DNA from: Ignavibacteria bacterium
Lineage (GTDB): Bacteria; Bacteroidota; Ignavibacteria; Tepidaquicellales; Tepidaquicellaceae
DNA: 44,387 nucleotides
Direction of reading: 5' to 3'
Assembly: GCA_016783945.1 (NCBI GenBank)
Contig: JADHVP010000013.1
Span: 1 to 44,387, forward strand
Both the position numbers and the translations under genes were made by a program. The notes under the pieces were generated by a model, which ran no database searches, was not told where the DNA came from, and saw nothing but the letters and a program-made list of their open reading frames with translations. Within the stretch, counting starts at the first letter, position 1, and each line of letters opens with the position of its first letter. Positions 18,203-25,807 of the stretch are shown here, one piece after another.

Positions 18203-19294
18203 ATGAAAGCAAAAATATTCTCAATTATAGTAGTATTAATTTTGGTTGTATTCAGGTTCTCGAATGCACAGGAAATTAGATTCATCGATAATGGCGGAAT
18301 AATATTTGAAACAGGGACATGGGAAGAGGTTCTAAAAACCGCCAAAGAAAAAGATAAACCAATCTTTGTTGATGCTTATACGGTGTGGTGCGGACCGTGC
18401 AAGTGGATGACTGCAAATGTATTCCCGACTGAAGATGCTGGTAATTTTTATAACGGTCATTTCATTAATTACAAACTTGATATGGAAAAAGGAGAAGGAG
18501 TGGATTTTGCCAAGAAGTACGAAGTAAGAAGTTATCCATCGTATCTTTTCTTCAATTCCGAAGGAGAGTTGATCCACAGAAGCACAGGCTCAAAACCCGT
18601 TGAAGCTTTTATTGAAGACGGTGAAAATGCTCTTAATCCTGATAGAGCCTTGTACTCTTTGAAAGCTAAATATGATGACGGTGACAGGAGTGATGAGTTA
18701 TTGTATGAATATGCTTATGCATTAAGAAACGCCGACTTGAAGAACACACAGGAAGTAGCCAAAGAATATCTCGAAACACAATCCGACGATGACCTGCTCT
18801 CAGAAAAGAACTGGAAATTTATAGAAAAACTGGTCTACGATATTAATTCACATGCATTCAAGTATCTGGAGGCTAACAGTGAAAAGTTTTCCGAAAAGTA
18901 TGGTGCAAATGATGTATATAAAAAAATCGGGTCAGCAAAACTTCAATATTACATGGCAGAAAAGAATTGGAAGTCATATTCGGAGGTAGCCTTTAAGATA
19001 CTTGACAATGATAAAGTTAACGATGCCGGGTTTTTAAACGAGGTCGCCTGGACATTCTATGAAAACGTTGATGACACTGGTTTACTCGAGAAAGCCCTTA
19101 ACTGGGCGAAACGGTCAATTGAGATTGAAGAAGACTATTATAATACTGATACTTATGCCGCTTTGCTTTATAAGCTCGGGAGATATGACGAAGCTCTTGA
19201 GGCTGCAGAATATGCAATAGAGGTTGCCAAAAAAACAGATATGAATTATTCAGGAACGGAGCAGTTAATCGAAATGATTAATGAAAAAAAATGA
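18203..19294 (+). CDS. periplasmic thioredoxin-fold protein with helical repeat C-terminus
   Basis: A 363-residue exported protein. The signal peptide ends in FSNAQE (cleavage after about A22). A thioredoxin domain follows with the redox motif WCGPC (C63, C66) inside VDAYTVWCGPCKWMTANVF and the cis-proline region VRSYPSYLFFNSEG, so it is probably an active periplasmic disulfide or thiol enzyme. The C-terminal 200 residues are helical. The last part is TPR-like (AWTFYENVDDTGLLEKALNWAKRSIEIEEDYYNTDTYAALLYKLGRYDEALEAAEYAIEVA, partly quoted as ALNWAKRSIEIE and LGRYDEALEAAEYAIEVA), likely for partner binding. A good terminator follows at 19338-19379. Confidence 0.85.
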   Translation: MKAKIFSIIVVLILVVFRFSNAQEIRFIDNGGIIFETGTWEEVLKTAKEKDKPIFVDAYTVWCGPCKWMTANVFPTEDAGNFYNGHFINYKLDMEKGEGVDFAKKYEVRSYPSYLFFNSEGELIHRSTGSKPVEAFIEDGENALNPDRALYSLKAKYDDGDRSDELLYEYAYALRNADLKNTQEVAKEYLETQSDDDLLSEKNWKFIEKLVYDINSHAFKYLEANSEKFSEKYGANDVYKKIGSAKLQYYMAEKNWKSYSEVAFKILDNDKVNDAGFLNEVAWTFYENVDDTGLLEKALNWAKRSIEIEEDYYNTDTYAALLYKLGRYDEALEAAEYAIEVAKKTDMNYSGTEQLIEMINEKK

Positions 19295-19337
19295 TTTCGT
19301 TTAGAATCCTTTGAGATTAATCCCACTAATATAGATT

Positions 19338-19379
19338 AAACCTCTTCATGGAAGCTTGTACACTTTGAGGAGGTTTTTT
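19338..19379 (+). terminator. intrinsic terminator of the thioredoxin-like gene
   Basis: AAACCTC (19338-19344) pairs with GAGGTTT (19370-19376), and the descending arm runs into six T residues (19374-19379). It lies 44 bases after the stop of the upstream gene. The loop is long (25 bases) and contains a small internal palindrome. Confidence 0.6.
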
Positions 19380-19416
19380 GGAATGAATTAGTTTCCTATA
19401 ACGATATTTCTCAGGT

Positions 19417-19433
19417 CTGCCTGTTGCAGACAG
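19417..19433. repeat. CTGCCTG-type palindromic repeat, copy 1
   Basis: CTGCCTG and CAGACAG pair (one G-T wobble) over a three-base TTG loop. The same element, in better condition or opposite orientation, is found at 19577-19591 and 44366-44382. Confidence 0.55.
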
Positions 19434-19515
19434 GAGTTTTTCTAAAGTAGTAGAAAGATTGTAACTATTCAGGTATCAAAAGTTATTAACACTTAAATTC
19501 CAAAACACAAGTTCA

Positions 19516-19555
19516 CCCTGTGGAATTCCGACTTTGTCGGAACTATTCCACAGGG
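19516..19555. repeat. nested 40-base inverted repeat
   Basis: CCCTGTGGAA (19516-19525) is a perfect complement of TTCCACAGGG (19546-19555). Inside it TTCCGAC (19526-19532) pairs perfectly with GTCGGAA (19536-19542) over TTT, leaving only CTA (19543-19545) unpaired between the stems. No poly-T tract follows. It stands within a repeat-rich, gene-free stretch and is best read as a mobile or dispersed palindromic element. Confidence 0.65.
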
Positions 19556-19576
19556 CAAGTCAAATAACAAATACCA

Positions 19577-19591
19577 TGCCTGCAGCAGGCA
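19577..19591. repeat. CTGCCTG-type palindromic repeat, copy 2
   Basis: TGCCTG (19577-19582) pairs perfectly with CAGGCA (19586-19591) over the loop CAG. It lies 20 bases from the stop end of a broken four-helix-bundle gene. A short A-rich CAAATAACAAAT tract sits just before it (19561-19572). Confidence 0.55.
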
Positions 19592-19610
19592 GGAATCTCA
19601 ACTATTAAAA

Positions 19611-19846
19611 TTACAATGACCAAAACAATTGTTTTGACTTTTCTATGATTGATGAAAATATTTTCTTTAGTTCATTGGCTTCATTGATTGGCACCAGTAG
19701 CACCTGATGCTTTTTGTAATTTGTTTTCCATCTTCAATATTTGCTATAGTTTTGGGTAATTTCTTTACAAAAATTCTAATATTTTTAGCAAACTGAAAGG
19801 TTCGCTCTTCTCCCATAGGGATTCCTTTGGAATAAATCATAAACAT
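19611..19846 (-). pseudogene. degenerate four-helix-bundle (23S rRNA intervening-sequence-type) protein gene
   Basis: Reading the minus strand from the ATG at 19846 gives MFMIYSKGIPMGEERTFQFA followed by KNIRIFVKKLPKTIANIEDG and KQITKS, which matches the N-terminal half of small four-helix-bundle/S23-type proteins. After KS the frame breaks: the expected SGATGANQ continues one base shifted, EANE follows after another shift, and ELKKIFSSIIEKSKQLF (the usual C-terminus) joins directly, so the middle helices have been deleted. About 78 codons remain of a family of about 120. The original frame stops at 19667-19669. The flank at 19861-19905 is the A/T-rich CAAATAACAAA-type sequence commonly seen beside these genes. 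Confidence 0.68.
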
Positions 19847-19860
19847 GTTTTGAATTTGAT

Positions 19861-19905
19861 TTTTGGGTCATTGGAATTTATTTGTGTTTTGTTATTTGGT
19901 GTTTG
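19861..19905 (-). repeat. A-rich flank of the broken four-helix-bundle gene
   Basis: On the minus strand this reads as a series of CAAATAAC / CAAATAAATTCC / CAATGACCC units. A related stretch (CAAATATCAAATAACAAAC...) occurs without any gene at 37501-37560. A short version sits at 19561-19572 on the other side of the pseudogene. This suggests a dispersed unit whose coding part can be lost. Confidence 0.45.
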
Positions 19906-20216
19906 TAATTTATATCGTTACAAATTTCTTTAAAGTATTTACTAAAAAGTTATTAATATTTTTCATAAGCTGAATAGTTACGAAAAATTAATCCATATCA
20001 TATATATTTTAATTGAATTCCATTTATAAAAAGTTTATTTTAAATAGTATATAAATAATATAACACTCTCACAAGAAATCATAAATATAAAAGATCATTT
20101 AATATTATTTTACAATTCCTATCTTACAAACGTAAGTAATTTAGTATTTTGATTTCATTCTATTGCAAAATGCACTTGTTCTATAAATATTTTTTCAAAT
20201 CAAATCATTTAATACC
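19906..20216. other. AT-rich gap, no gene seen
   Basis: About 310 bases of very AT-rich sequence upstream of the 20217 gene. I see no open frame of protein-like composition, no strong hairpin and no recognisable RNA. It must hold the promoter of the downstream lipoprotein gene, but no box is convincing. Confidence 0.5.
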
Positions 20217-20894
20217 ATGAGAAAAATTAATTTTCCAATTAAACTTTTTGCTACTGCTTTAGTATTAGCATTTGCTTTTTACCTTTCCGGTTGTGTCAAT
20301 GTTGACCAGAAAACAAAAATCAACAGTGACGGTTCTGGTGAAATCACAATACATTACTGGACAAAAATGTCCAATGTAAAATCTAGTGATGAATTGGGTG
20401 GATTCGCATTTACCGAAGATAAAGCTAAGGCAAACTACCAATCTGACAATAATGAGGTTACCGGTGTCAAAATTGAAGAGGATCTGGATGACTCTACAAA
20501 GCATGTTACTGTTGACATGAAATTCAAAGATTTAAACAAGATTTCCGGTGCAAAAGGATTCGAAAAAGTTAAGGCTACCTGGAAAGAAGGTAAAGAGGGT
20601 ATGGATTTCTTGTATACTTTAATGCAAGATACTTCCAATGCAAAGAACATGGGAGCAAGTGATACAAAGTTAGACTATGAATTTGATTTCCCGGCAGAGG
20701 TTCTAGAAACCAACGGAAGAAAAGACGGTCAAAAAGTAGTCTGGAACAAAACATTAGCAGACCTGAAAGAAGACGTTGAAATGACAGCAACCGTAAAGAC
20801 AGAGAAGAAGGGTTGTGGATGCTTAGGATTTGAACTTCCAATAATAGTATTTGCCGGAATGGTATTCATGCTAACCAGAAGAAAAAAGAAATAA
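20217..20894 (+). CDS. putative lipoprotein with additional C-terminal Cys-TM-basic sorting-like tail
   Basis: A 225-residue exported protein. The N-terminus has a canonical lipobox, FYLSGC with C26. The body (residues 27-195) is beta-rich and begins VNVDQKTKINSDGSGEITIHYW. This resembles the LppM/DUF3153 type of bacterial lipoproteins, in which a conserved G-S-G follows a beta strand. The end is unusual: GCGC (C200, C202), a 16-residue hydrophobic stretch (LPIIVFAGMVFMLT) and RRKKK. This tripartite Cys/hydrophobic/basic tail looks like the MYXO-CTERM type of C-terminal processing signal. The protein may therefore carry two anchors or be transferred to the surface. A bidirectional terminator follows at 20934-20959. 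The function is unknown. Confidence 0.75.
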   Translation: MRKINFPIKLFATALVLAFAFYLSGCVNVDQKTKINSDGSGEITIHYWTKMSNVKSSDELGGFAFTEDKAKANYQSDNNEVTGVKIEEDLDDSTKHVTVDMKFKDLNKISGAKGFEKVKATWKEGKEGMDFLYTLMQDTSNAKNMGASDTKLDYEFDFPAEVLETNGRKDGQKVVWNKTLADLKEDVEMTATVKTEKKGCGCLGFELPIIVFAGMVFMLTRRKKK

Positions 20895-20933
20895 GCAAAA
20901 ATTAGTTTTTACCTGAAGAACATTTAAGTTTAA

Positions 20934-20959
20934 AAGCCCCGAATTTTTATTCGGGGCTT
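20934..20959. terminator. bidirectional intrinsic terminator between convergent genes
   Basis: AAGCCCCGAAT (20934-20944) and ATTCGGGGCTT (20949-20959) form a perfect 11-bp stem over TTTT. Runs of A upstream and T downstream allow it to serve both the plus-strand lipoprotein gene (stop at 20894) and the minus-strand purE (stop at 20962). Confidence 0.85.
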
Positions 20960-20961
20960 TA

Positions 20962-21447
20962 TTATTTCAACTTCTTGTTCTTATTTATCGACTCTTTTTT
21001 AATCTTCTGTTTAAACTTAATAACTTTCTCAAGAATTTTATTATCTCCCGTAGCGAGGATTTTTGCCGCAAGTATAGCTGCATTTTTAGCATTGTTGATT
21101 GCAACCGTTGCTACCGGAACACCCGTCGGCATCTGCACTATAGACAGCAATGAATCCATTCCCTTAAGAGATTTAGATTCGATAGGAACACCTATGACTG
21201 GAATCGGCACATAAGCTGCAATCACTCCGGGAAGGTGCGCTGCACCACCGGCACCGGCAATAATAACTTTAATGCCCTTTGCAACAACACCTTTTGCATA
21301 ATTTGCTGTGAATTCAGGTGACCTGTGAGCAGATGCTATTTTTATTTCATAAGTTATTCCAAACTCATCAAGGACGTCGCCAGCTTGATTCATGATGGGC
21401 AGGTCTGAATCCGAGCCCATGATTATTCCAACTAATGGTTTTTTCAT
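20962..21447 (-). CDS. purE: N5-carboxyaminoimidazole ribonucleotide mutase
   Basis: A 161-residue class I PurE, which converts N5-CAIR to CAIR in purine synthesis. The active-site blocks are intact: [13 protein letters not shown] near residue 8, ASAHRSPE with the catalytic H41, [11 protein letters not shown], and [32 protein letters not shown]. The C-terminal tail is basic and slightly longer than usual. purK does not follow; the upstream neighbour on the same strand is a SpoIIE-type phosphatase only 9 bases away. ATG start. Confidence 0.96.
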   Translation of the reverse strand: MKKPLVGIIMGSDSDLPIMNQAGDVLDEFGITYEIKIASAHRSPEFTANYAKGVVAKGIKVIIAGAGGAAHLPGVIAAYVPIPVIGVPIESKSLKGMDSLLSIVQMPTGVPVATVAINNAKNAAILAAKILATGDNKILEKVIKFKQKIKKESINKNKKLK

Positions 21448-21456
21448 TTTATTTTT

Positions 21457-22914
21457 TTAGTTTCTTCCTATTGTTAAAATTGTTAAATCATCTTTTTGGG
21501 CAGTATCCTGTGTGAAATTGTTAACATCAGAAACAAGTTTTTTAAGGAGGTCATTTGGTTTTCTATCTGCATTCGTGTTTAAGAAACTCTCTAACTTCTC
21601 AAAACCATACTCTGATTTATCGGAATTCAAAGCTTCGTTAACACCATCTGTATAGAAGATAAGCTTATCGTTCTTGTTAAAATCAAATTCCATTTCGTTG
21701 GTTTCATTACTAGGTTCAATACTTTCCATTGCTCCGAGTGTAATTCCATGCCTTTTTATTTTGAATAATTCACTTGAATCCCCTGAAATTTTATACGGTG
21801 GCAGGTGTCCTGCGTTGTACAATATGCAGGTATTTTTCTTCATATCTATAACTGTAAACACAGCTGTAACAAACATCTTTCTGTTTTGTGTTTTCCTGAT
21901 CATTCTGTTAAGTTTTTCGAAGACCTCCTTGGGGTCGGATGTTTCTTCCAGGATCAGGTGCATACAGCTTCTTAAACCGGAAAGCAGGAGTGCACTTGCA
22001 ACACCATGCCCCGATACATCACAAATGAAAACTCCAACTTTGTCATCGGATATCTTGAAATAATCAAAATAGTCCCCGCCGACTTCAGTTGCAGGAATTG
22101 AAATAGCAGATATTTCTAAATCACCGAACCTTGCTTCTCTTTCAGGCAGCATTGATAATTGAATCTCTCTTGCATAATTCAACTCTTTCTTCATTCGATG
22201 GCTCTCGAAATCCTTTTTATGATAATAGTCGTATTGTTTACAAAATGTTTTCCGTCTTTTTGATTCAGCTGTTAAAGCAATTACATAAAATAAAACAGTA
22301 AAGATAATAACAGGAACGTTTTTGAGGGTTTCGAAACTGTTGAAAATTATTAACTCAGTTATTAAAGGTAACCCGATTATTAAAGCATAAAACTGTGTGA
22401 TCTCATTCCTTGATAATTTAAAGAAAAGTATCGCTATTGCAAAAAAGAAAATTATATCTGTATATGATTTAGAATCTCTTTCATCGTCACCTATGACGAT
22501 GTCTCCGGAGTCATTTACTTTAGACTCCCCTTTGTCTTCAACCTTTGAAACATTCTCAATAAGTTTATCTTGTTCGGGATAGAATACTCTTTCTATAACG
22601 TTCGTAATTAAAAATATTAGTAAGGTTGCAATTAGGATCGTAAATATATATTTTCGAACATTTGAAATACTAAAAATCTTTTTATAATAAATTCCAAGAA
22701 ACAGAGATGCCAAGCAAGAAAACAACATTAACATTGCTGAAATACTAAAAAAACTTATCCCCAAAGAATTTACCAAAAGAACGATCCCGAATACTACGAT
22801 AAGGACATACACGAATCTTCGAAGTATTTTGAGGTTCTTTTCATTACAAAAAAGGGTATATGCTTCTTCCTTTGTGTAATCTAAATATTTGTCGAATGTT
22901 AAACTTAAATCCAC
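21457..22914 (-). CDS. membrane-bound PP2C (SpoIIE/RsbU-type) serine phosphatase
   Basis: A 485-residue regulator. Residues 1-230 contain about seven hydrophobic segments with one soluble loop (KLIENVSKVEDKGESKVND...). A coiled-coil-like linker (YHKKDFESHRMKKELNYAREIQLSMLPE) leads to the SpoIIE-type PP2C domain: EVGGDYFDYFKI, VFICDVSGHGVASALLLS, YNAGHLPPYKI and LIFYTDGVNEALN carry the metal-binding aspartates. Such enzymes dephosphorylate anti-sigma-factor antagonists in partner-switching pathways that control stress or biofilm responses. No partner (STAS protein or kinase) is found beside it. GTG start at 22914; purE follows. Confidence 0.9.
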   Translation of the reverse strand: MDLSLTFDKYLDYTKEEAYTLFCNEKNLKILRRFVYVLIVVFGIVLLVNSLGISFFSISAMLMLFSCLASLFLGIYYKKIFSISNVRKYIFTILIATLLIFLITNVIERVFYPEQDKLIENVSKVEDKGESKVNDSGDIVIGDDERDSKSYTDIIFFFAIAILFFKLSRNEITQFYALIIGLPLITELIIFNSFETLKNVPVIIFTVLFYVIALTAESKRRKTFCKQYDYYHKKDFESHRMKKELNYAREIQLSMLPEREARFGDLEISAISIPATEVGGDYFDYFKISDDKVGVFICDVSGHGVASALLLSGLRSCMHLILEETSDPKEVFEKLNRMIRKTQNRKMFVTAVFTVIDMKKNTCILYNAGHLPPYKISGDSSELFKIKRHGITLGAMESIEPSNETNEMEFDFNKNDKLIFYTDGVNEALNSDKSEYGFEKLESFLNTNADRKPNDLLKKLVSDVNNFTQDTAQKDDLTILTIGRN

Positions 22915-23014
22915 TTAGTAATGATTTTCTTTACAGAAACAATTCCCAAAATAACAACCGTTACATAAAATAATGTAGTGCAACGATATGTGTTACAAGT
23001 TCAAACTTATCGTA

Positions 23015-23293
23015 CTATTCTTTTGGAGGAACATAATCTTCCGGAAATTTTATTCCCTCTCCAAAGAAAAATTCTTTCAGGTGTTTTTCAAAATCTTTAT
23101 CTGTTTCAGGAGATGTGAGGTCTAAACGGTACTCGTTAATAATTAATTTAAAATGCTCAAGAAACATATTGAATGCTTCTTTAGAAACATTTTTAAAAAT
23201 TTTCTGCCCTAATTCACCAGGCATTGGAGGTTTATGCAATCCGGGTAATTCCTTTTTAAGTTTTATACAGTATACTTTTCTTTCTTCACTCAT
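23015..23293 (-). CDS. YggX-family Fe(2+)-trafficking/oxidative damage protection protein, divergent
   Basis: A 92-residue protein that aligns with YggX. The N-terminal cysteine is at C9 (KVYCIKLKKE), followed by PGELGQKIFKNVSKEAFNMFLEHFKLIINEYRLDL and the C-terminal KEFFFGEG...Y-x-P. E. coli YggX has C7, PGELGKRIYNEISKEAW and LINEKKLN at the same places. YggX protects iron-sulfur enzymes against oxidative damage and is best known in Gammaproteobacteria, so a copy here is divergent. The central LHKPPMPG insertion is slightly longer. ATG start; it sits alone, 41 bases downstream of the 5'-nucleotidase gene. Confidence 0.78.
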   Translation of the reverse strand: MSEERKVYCIKLKKELPGLHKPPMPGELGQKIFKNVSKEAFNMFLEHFKLIINEYRLDLTSPETDKDFEKHLKEFFFGEGIKFPEDYVPPKE

Positions 23294-23334
23294 ATAATTA
23301 TATATCTGTTTATATATTTAAAATTATTTTTCAA

Positions 23335-24945
23335 TTATTGTTTTTCGGAAATATCCATGATTCTCTTTTCAACAACTGAATTAATAACTTTTTGCTTTTT
23401 TACTGCTTCGATAATCAAATCTCTGTCTATAATATTTGTGTTGTGTATCTCAATCTCTTCTGAAACATCTCCGAAATATTTTTTAAATTGCGCTCCGACG
23501 TAATTATTAGTCGATATTGAATAGATGTTATCATCTTCAATTTCTGTTCCGCCAACTTTGATACTCAATATGAAATCATCTGCTTCCTCCAGGACTTTCC
23601 TGGAATCATATTCGATTTCGATTCCCGATACAATTATTAAATCACTGTATCCAGATTCTTCGATTTCTAATACTGTGTTCCTTAAATTATTCTTCATCAT
23701 TTCCCAAAGGGTCTTACCTGAGACATTGAAAGTCACAATTGTGTTTCCGAAAGGATTTATTTCCCAGATATCTCCTACTGTTATATCACCTTTGGGGAGG
23801 TTTTTTCTTAATCCCCCTGCATTCATGAATGTTATGTCTGTTTTAACTTTTTCGCGGATTGCATCAGCTTCCCACTGTCCTAAATTACTTTCCTTTGAAT
23901 AAGAATGTGTCCAGTCGGTTTCAAGTTTACCTATGACTTTGGAAAGCTCACCTTGTATTGAAGCTAACATACTTTCAACCTTCTCCTGTGCGGCTTTATC
24001 ATATATTGAGGAATCCATTACTGTTTCGATTAATTCACCTGAATAAGAAAGCACAGTATCCTTTTGTATGTCGACATCGAGGTCTAATTTTCCTAACCAC
24101 CGTGTATATGAACCAGCCTGGCAGATAATTACACCGTTTTGTATAAAAGGTTTGTAAAGCGGTATGTGTGAATGACCACCCACTATTATATCAACGTCAC
24201 TATAGAACTTTTCAGCAAACAATTTATCATTATCGAATCCAACATGAGTAAGCAGCATTATGAGATCGCATTCTTGAGTTTTTAATTCACTTATTCCAAC
24301 CGCTATAACTGAATCTGCATTCAGCATTGTGATTTCCGAAATATTCTTTGGAAGAACTAATGTTTCGAGTTCGAGTGCAGTAATACCTATTACACCAACT
24401 TTTATTCCGTTGACATCTTCTATTATAAATGGCTTGCCGAAAGTTTCATTCCTGGGATTAAAGAAAACATTCGCTGACAGGTAATTAAACTCTGCCATCA
24501 TCAGGGCAGAATCAAGAGCATACTGACCGTAATCGAACTCATGATTGCCTATCACAAATGCATCCGGCTCTAACATGTTTAGAACTTCTATCTGTGAGAA
24601 ACCTCGCGTGATTGTAGAGATTGGGCTTCCCTGGTAGCTATCACCGCCATCAAAAAGAAGAGTCTTATCATCTTTTAACATGTTGATATAACCAAGCAAG
24701 TTTGAAATGCCCCCAAGATAGTAATAAGTCTTCTCACCTGTTTCCTCGTCTTTCTTAGAAACCTTGTAGGGCATGTTTCTTGCGTGGACATCGTTCCAGT
24801 GCAAGATTCTCAATGTTTTAATACTATCTGAGAATCTGACATCCTCTTGGGTATTACTTGGATCATTTGGGATATCACCATCCTGGCTAAAAGATAAATT
24901 CCCTACACATAACAGGATTATTAAAATTAATAAAATCTTTTTCAT
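23335..24945 (-). CDS. UshA-like 5'-nucleotidase/bifunctional metallophosphatase
   Basis: A 536-residue exported hydrolase. The signal peptide (MKKILLILIILLCVGNLSFSQ) is followed by the calcineurin-type domain with LRILHWNDVHARNM, FDGGDSYQGSP, VIGNHEFDYG, LLTHVGFDND and IIVGGHSHIPLY. The C-terminal substrate-binding domain begins near QWEADAIREKVKTDITFMNAGGLRKNLPKGDITVGD and includes PFGNTIVTFNVSGKTLWEMM. It should hydrolyse nucleotides or nucleotide sugars in the periplasm to recover nucleosides and phosphate. Length and domain order match the family. ATG start. Confidence 0.93.
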   Translation of the reverse strand: MKKILLILIILLCVGNLSFSQDGDIPNDPSNTQEDVRFSDSIKTLRILHWNDVHARNMPYKVSKKDEETGEKTYYYLGGISNLLGYINMLKDDKTLLFDGGDSYQGSPISTITRGFSQIEVLNMLEPDAFVIGNHEFDYGQYALDSALMMAEFNYLSANVFFNPRNETFGKPFIIEDVNGIKVGVIGITALELETLVLPKNISEITMLNADSVIAVGISELKTQECDLIMLLTHVGFDNDKLFAEKFYSDVDIIVGGHSHIPLYKPFIQNGVIICQAGSYTRWLGKLDLDVDIQKDTVLSYSGELIETVMDSSIYDKAAQEKVESMLASIQGELSKVIGKLETDWTHSYSKESNLGQWEADAIREKVKTDITFMNAGGLRKNLPKGDITVGDIWEINPFGNTIVTFNVSGKTLWEMMKNNLRNTVLEIEESGYSDLIIVSGIEIEYDSRKVLEEADDFILSIKVGGTEIEDDNIYSISTNNYVGAQFKKYFGDVSEEIEIHNTNIIDRDLIIEAVKKQKVINSVVEKRIMDISEKQ

Positions 24946-25071
24946 ATATAAATTTGTTTTTTGAAGTTGTGTTAATAAAAGTTAAAGGTAAGGGGAATGA
25001 AAATATTATGAAACGAAGAAATTATTTCTTTTGTATTTGAAAACCAATAGCAGATTTTGAAAACAAAAATG

Positions 25072-25145
25072 TCGGGATGGCGGGATTTGAACCCACGACC
25101 TCCTCGTCCCGAACGAGGCGCGCTACCGGACTACGCTACATCCCG
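25072..25145 (-). tRNA. tRNA-Pro (anticodon CGG)
   Basis: A complete 74-base cloverleaf on the minus strand. The acceptor arms CGGGATG and CATCCCG pair perfectly, with discriminator A. The anticodon stem CCTCG/CGAGG encloses TTCGGGA, giving CGG (complement of 25109-25111), and the T arm GTGGG-TTCAAAT-CCCGC is regular. CCA is not encoded. Confidence 0.97.
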
Positions 25146-25399
25146 ATTTTTTATAATATAATATTTATTAACAAAGATTAAAATGAGAAATGAGAGAAAG
25201 AATTTTTCCATCTAATCTTATGCGGAATTGTTTACTCCTCTTCTTTGAAGTAAATATACGAGTTTAGTTCGGGTGTATTATTGGATAAAGCTATTAATGG
25301 AAATTTCTTTTGCTTCTTTGATATTTTCTCTCCTTGAAACTGTATATTAATTATATTAACTTGCTTACCTTGAAAACATAAATTTATTATTACGTAATA

Positions 25400-25639
25400 A
25401 TGAAAAAGGGAATTCATCCAAAATATTATAAATGTAAGGTTATATGTAATTGCGGTGAAAATAGGGGAGTGTTGTTTACTACCCGTTCTACTGTACCTGA
25501 AATAAAAGTTGAAATTTGTTCACAGTGCCATCCCTTCTTTACCGGTACACAAAAAATTGTTGATACTGCCGGTAGAGTTGAGAAGTTTATTAAGAAATAT
25601 GGCACGAGAGATAAAAAACCCGAGAAGACCTCAAAATAG
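25400..25639 (+). CDS. rpmE: 50S ribosomal protein L31, zinc-binding type
   Basis: A 79-residue L31. It starts [12 protein letters not shown] and carries the zinc-ligand cysteines of the C+ form (C16, C18, then C37 and C40 in [15 protein letters not shown]). Compared with E. coli L31 it has a short insertion after CNCGENRG and a basic C-terminal tail (KKPEKTSK). ATG start. A factor-independent terminator follows at 25666-25696. Confidence 0.97.
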   Translation: MKKGIHPKYYKCKVICNCGENRGVLFTTRSTVPEIKVEICSQCHPFFTGTQKIVDTAGRVEKFIKKYGTRDKKPEKTSK

Positions 25640-25665
25640 TTCATAGTATAAAATTCATAGATTTC

Positions 25666-25696
25666 AAAAGCCGACATATAACGTGTTGGCTTTTTT
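25666..25696 (+). terminator. intrinsic terminator after rpmE
   Basis: AAAAGCCGACA (25666-25676) pairs with TGTTGGCTTTT (25684-25694) including one G-T pair, over a seven-base loop, and the distal arm runs into six T residues (25691-25696). It lies 27 bases after the rpmE stop. Confidence 0.75.
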
Positions 25697-25793
25697 GTTT
25701 TTAAATTAAGGATAATATCTTCTTTATAATTGTTTGTTATTTTCATTATATTATTCATTAAAACGTAGCAATTAATTTCAAAAGAAAAAATAG

Positions 25794-25800
25794 AAGGAGG
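25794..25800 (+). promoter_or_regulatory. strong Shine-Dalgarno site that fixes a TTG start
   Basis: AAGGAGG lies seven bases before the TTG at 25808. It is one of the clearest ribosome-binding sites in the window and supports the TTG start over any internal ATG. Confidence 0.8.
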
Positions 25801-25807
25801 ATTTTAA

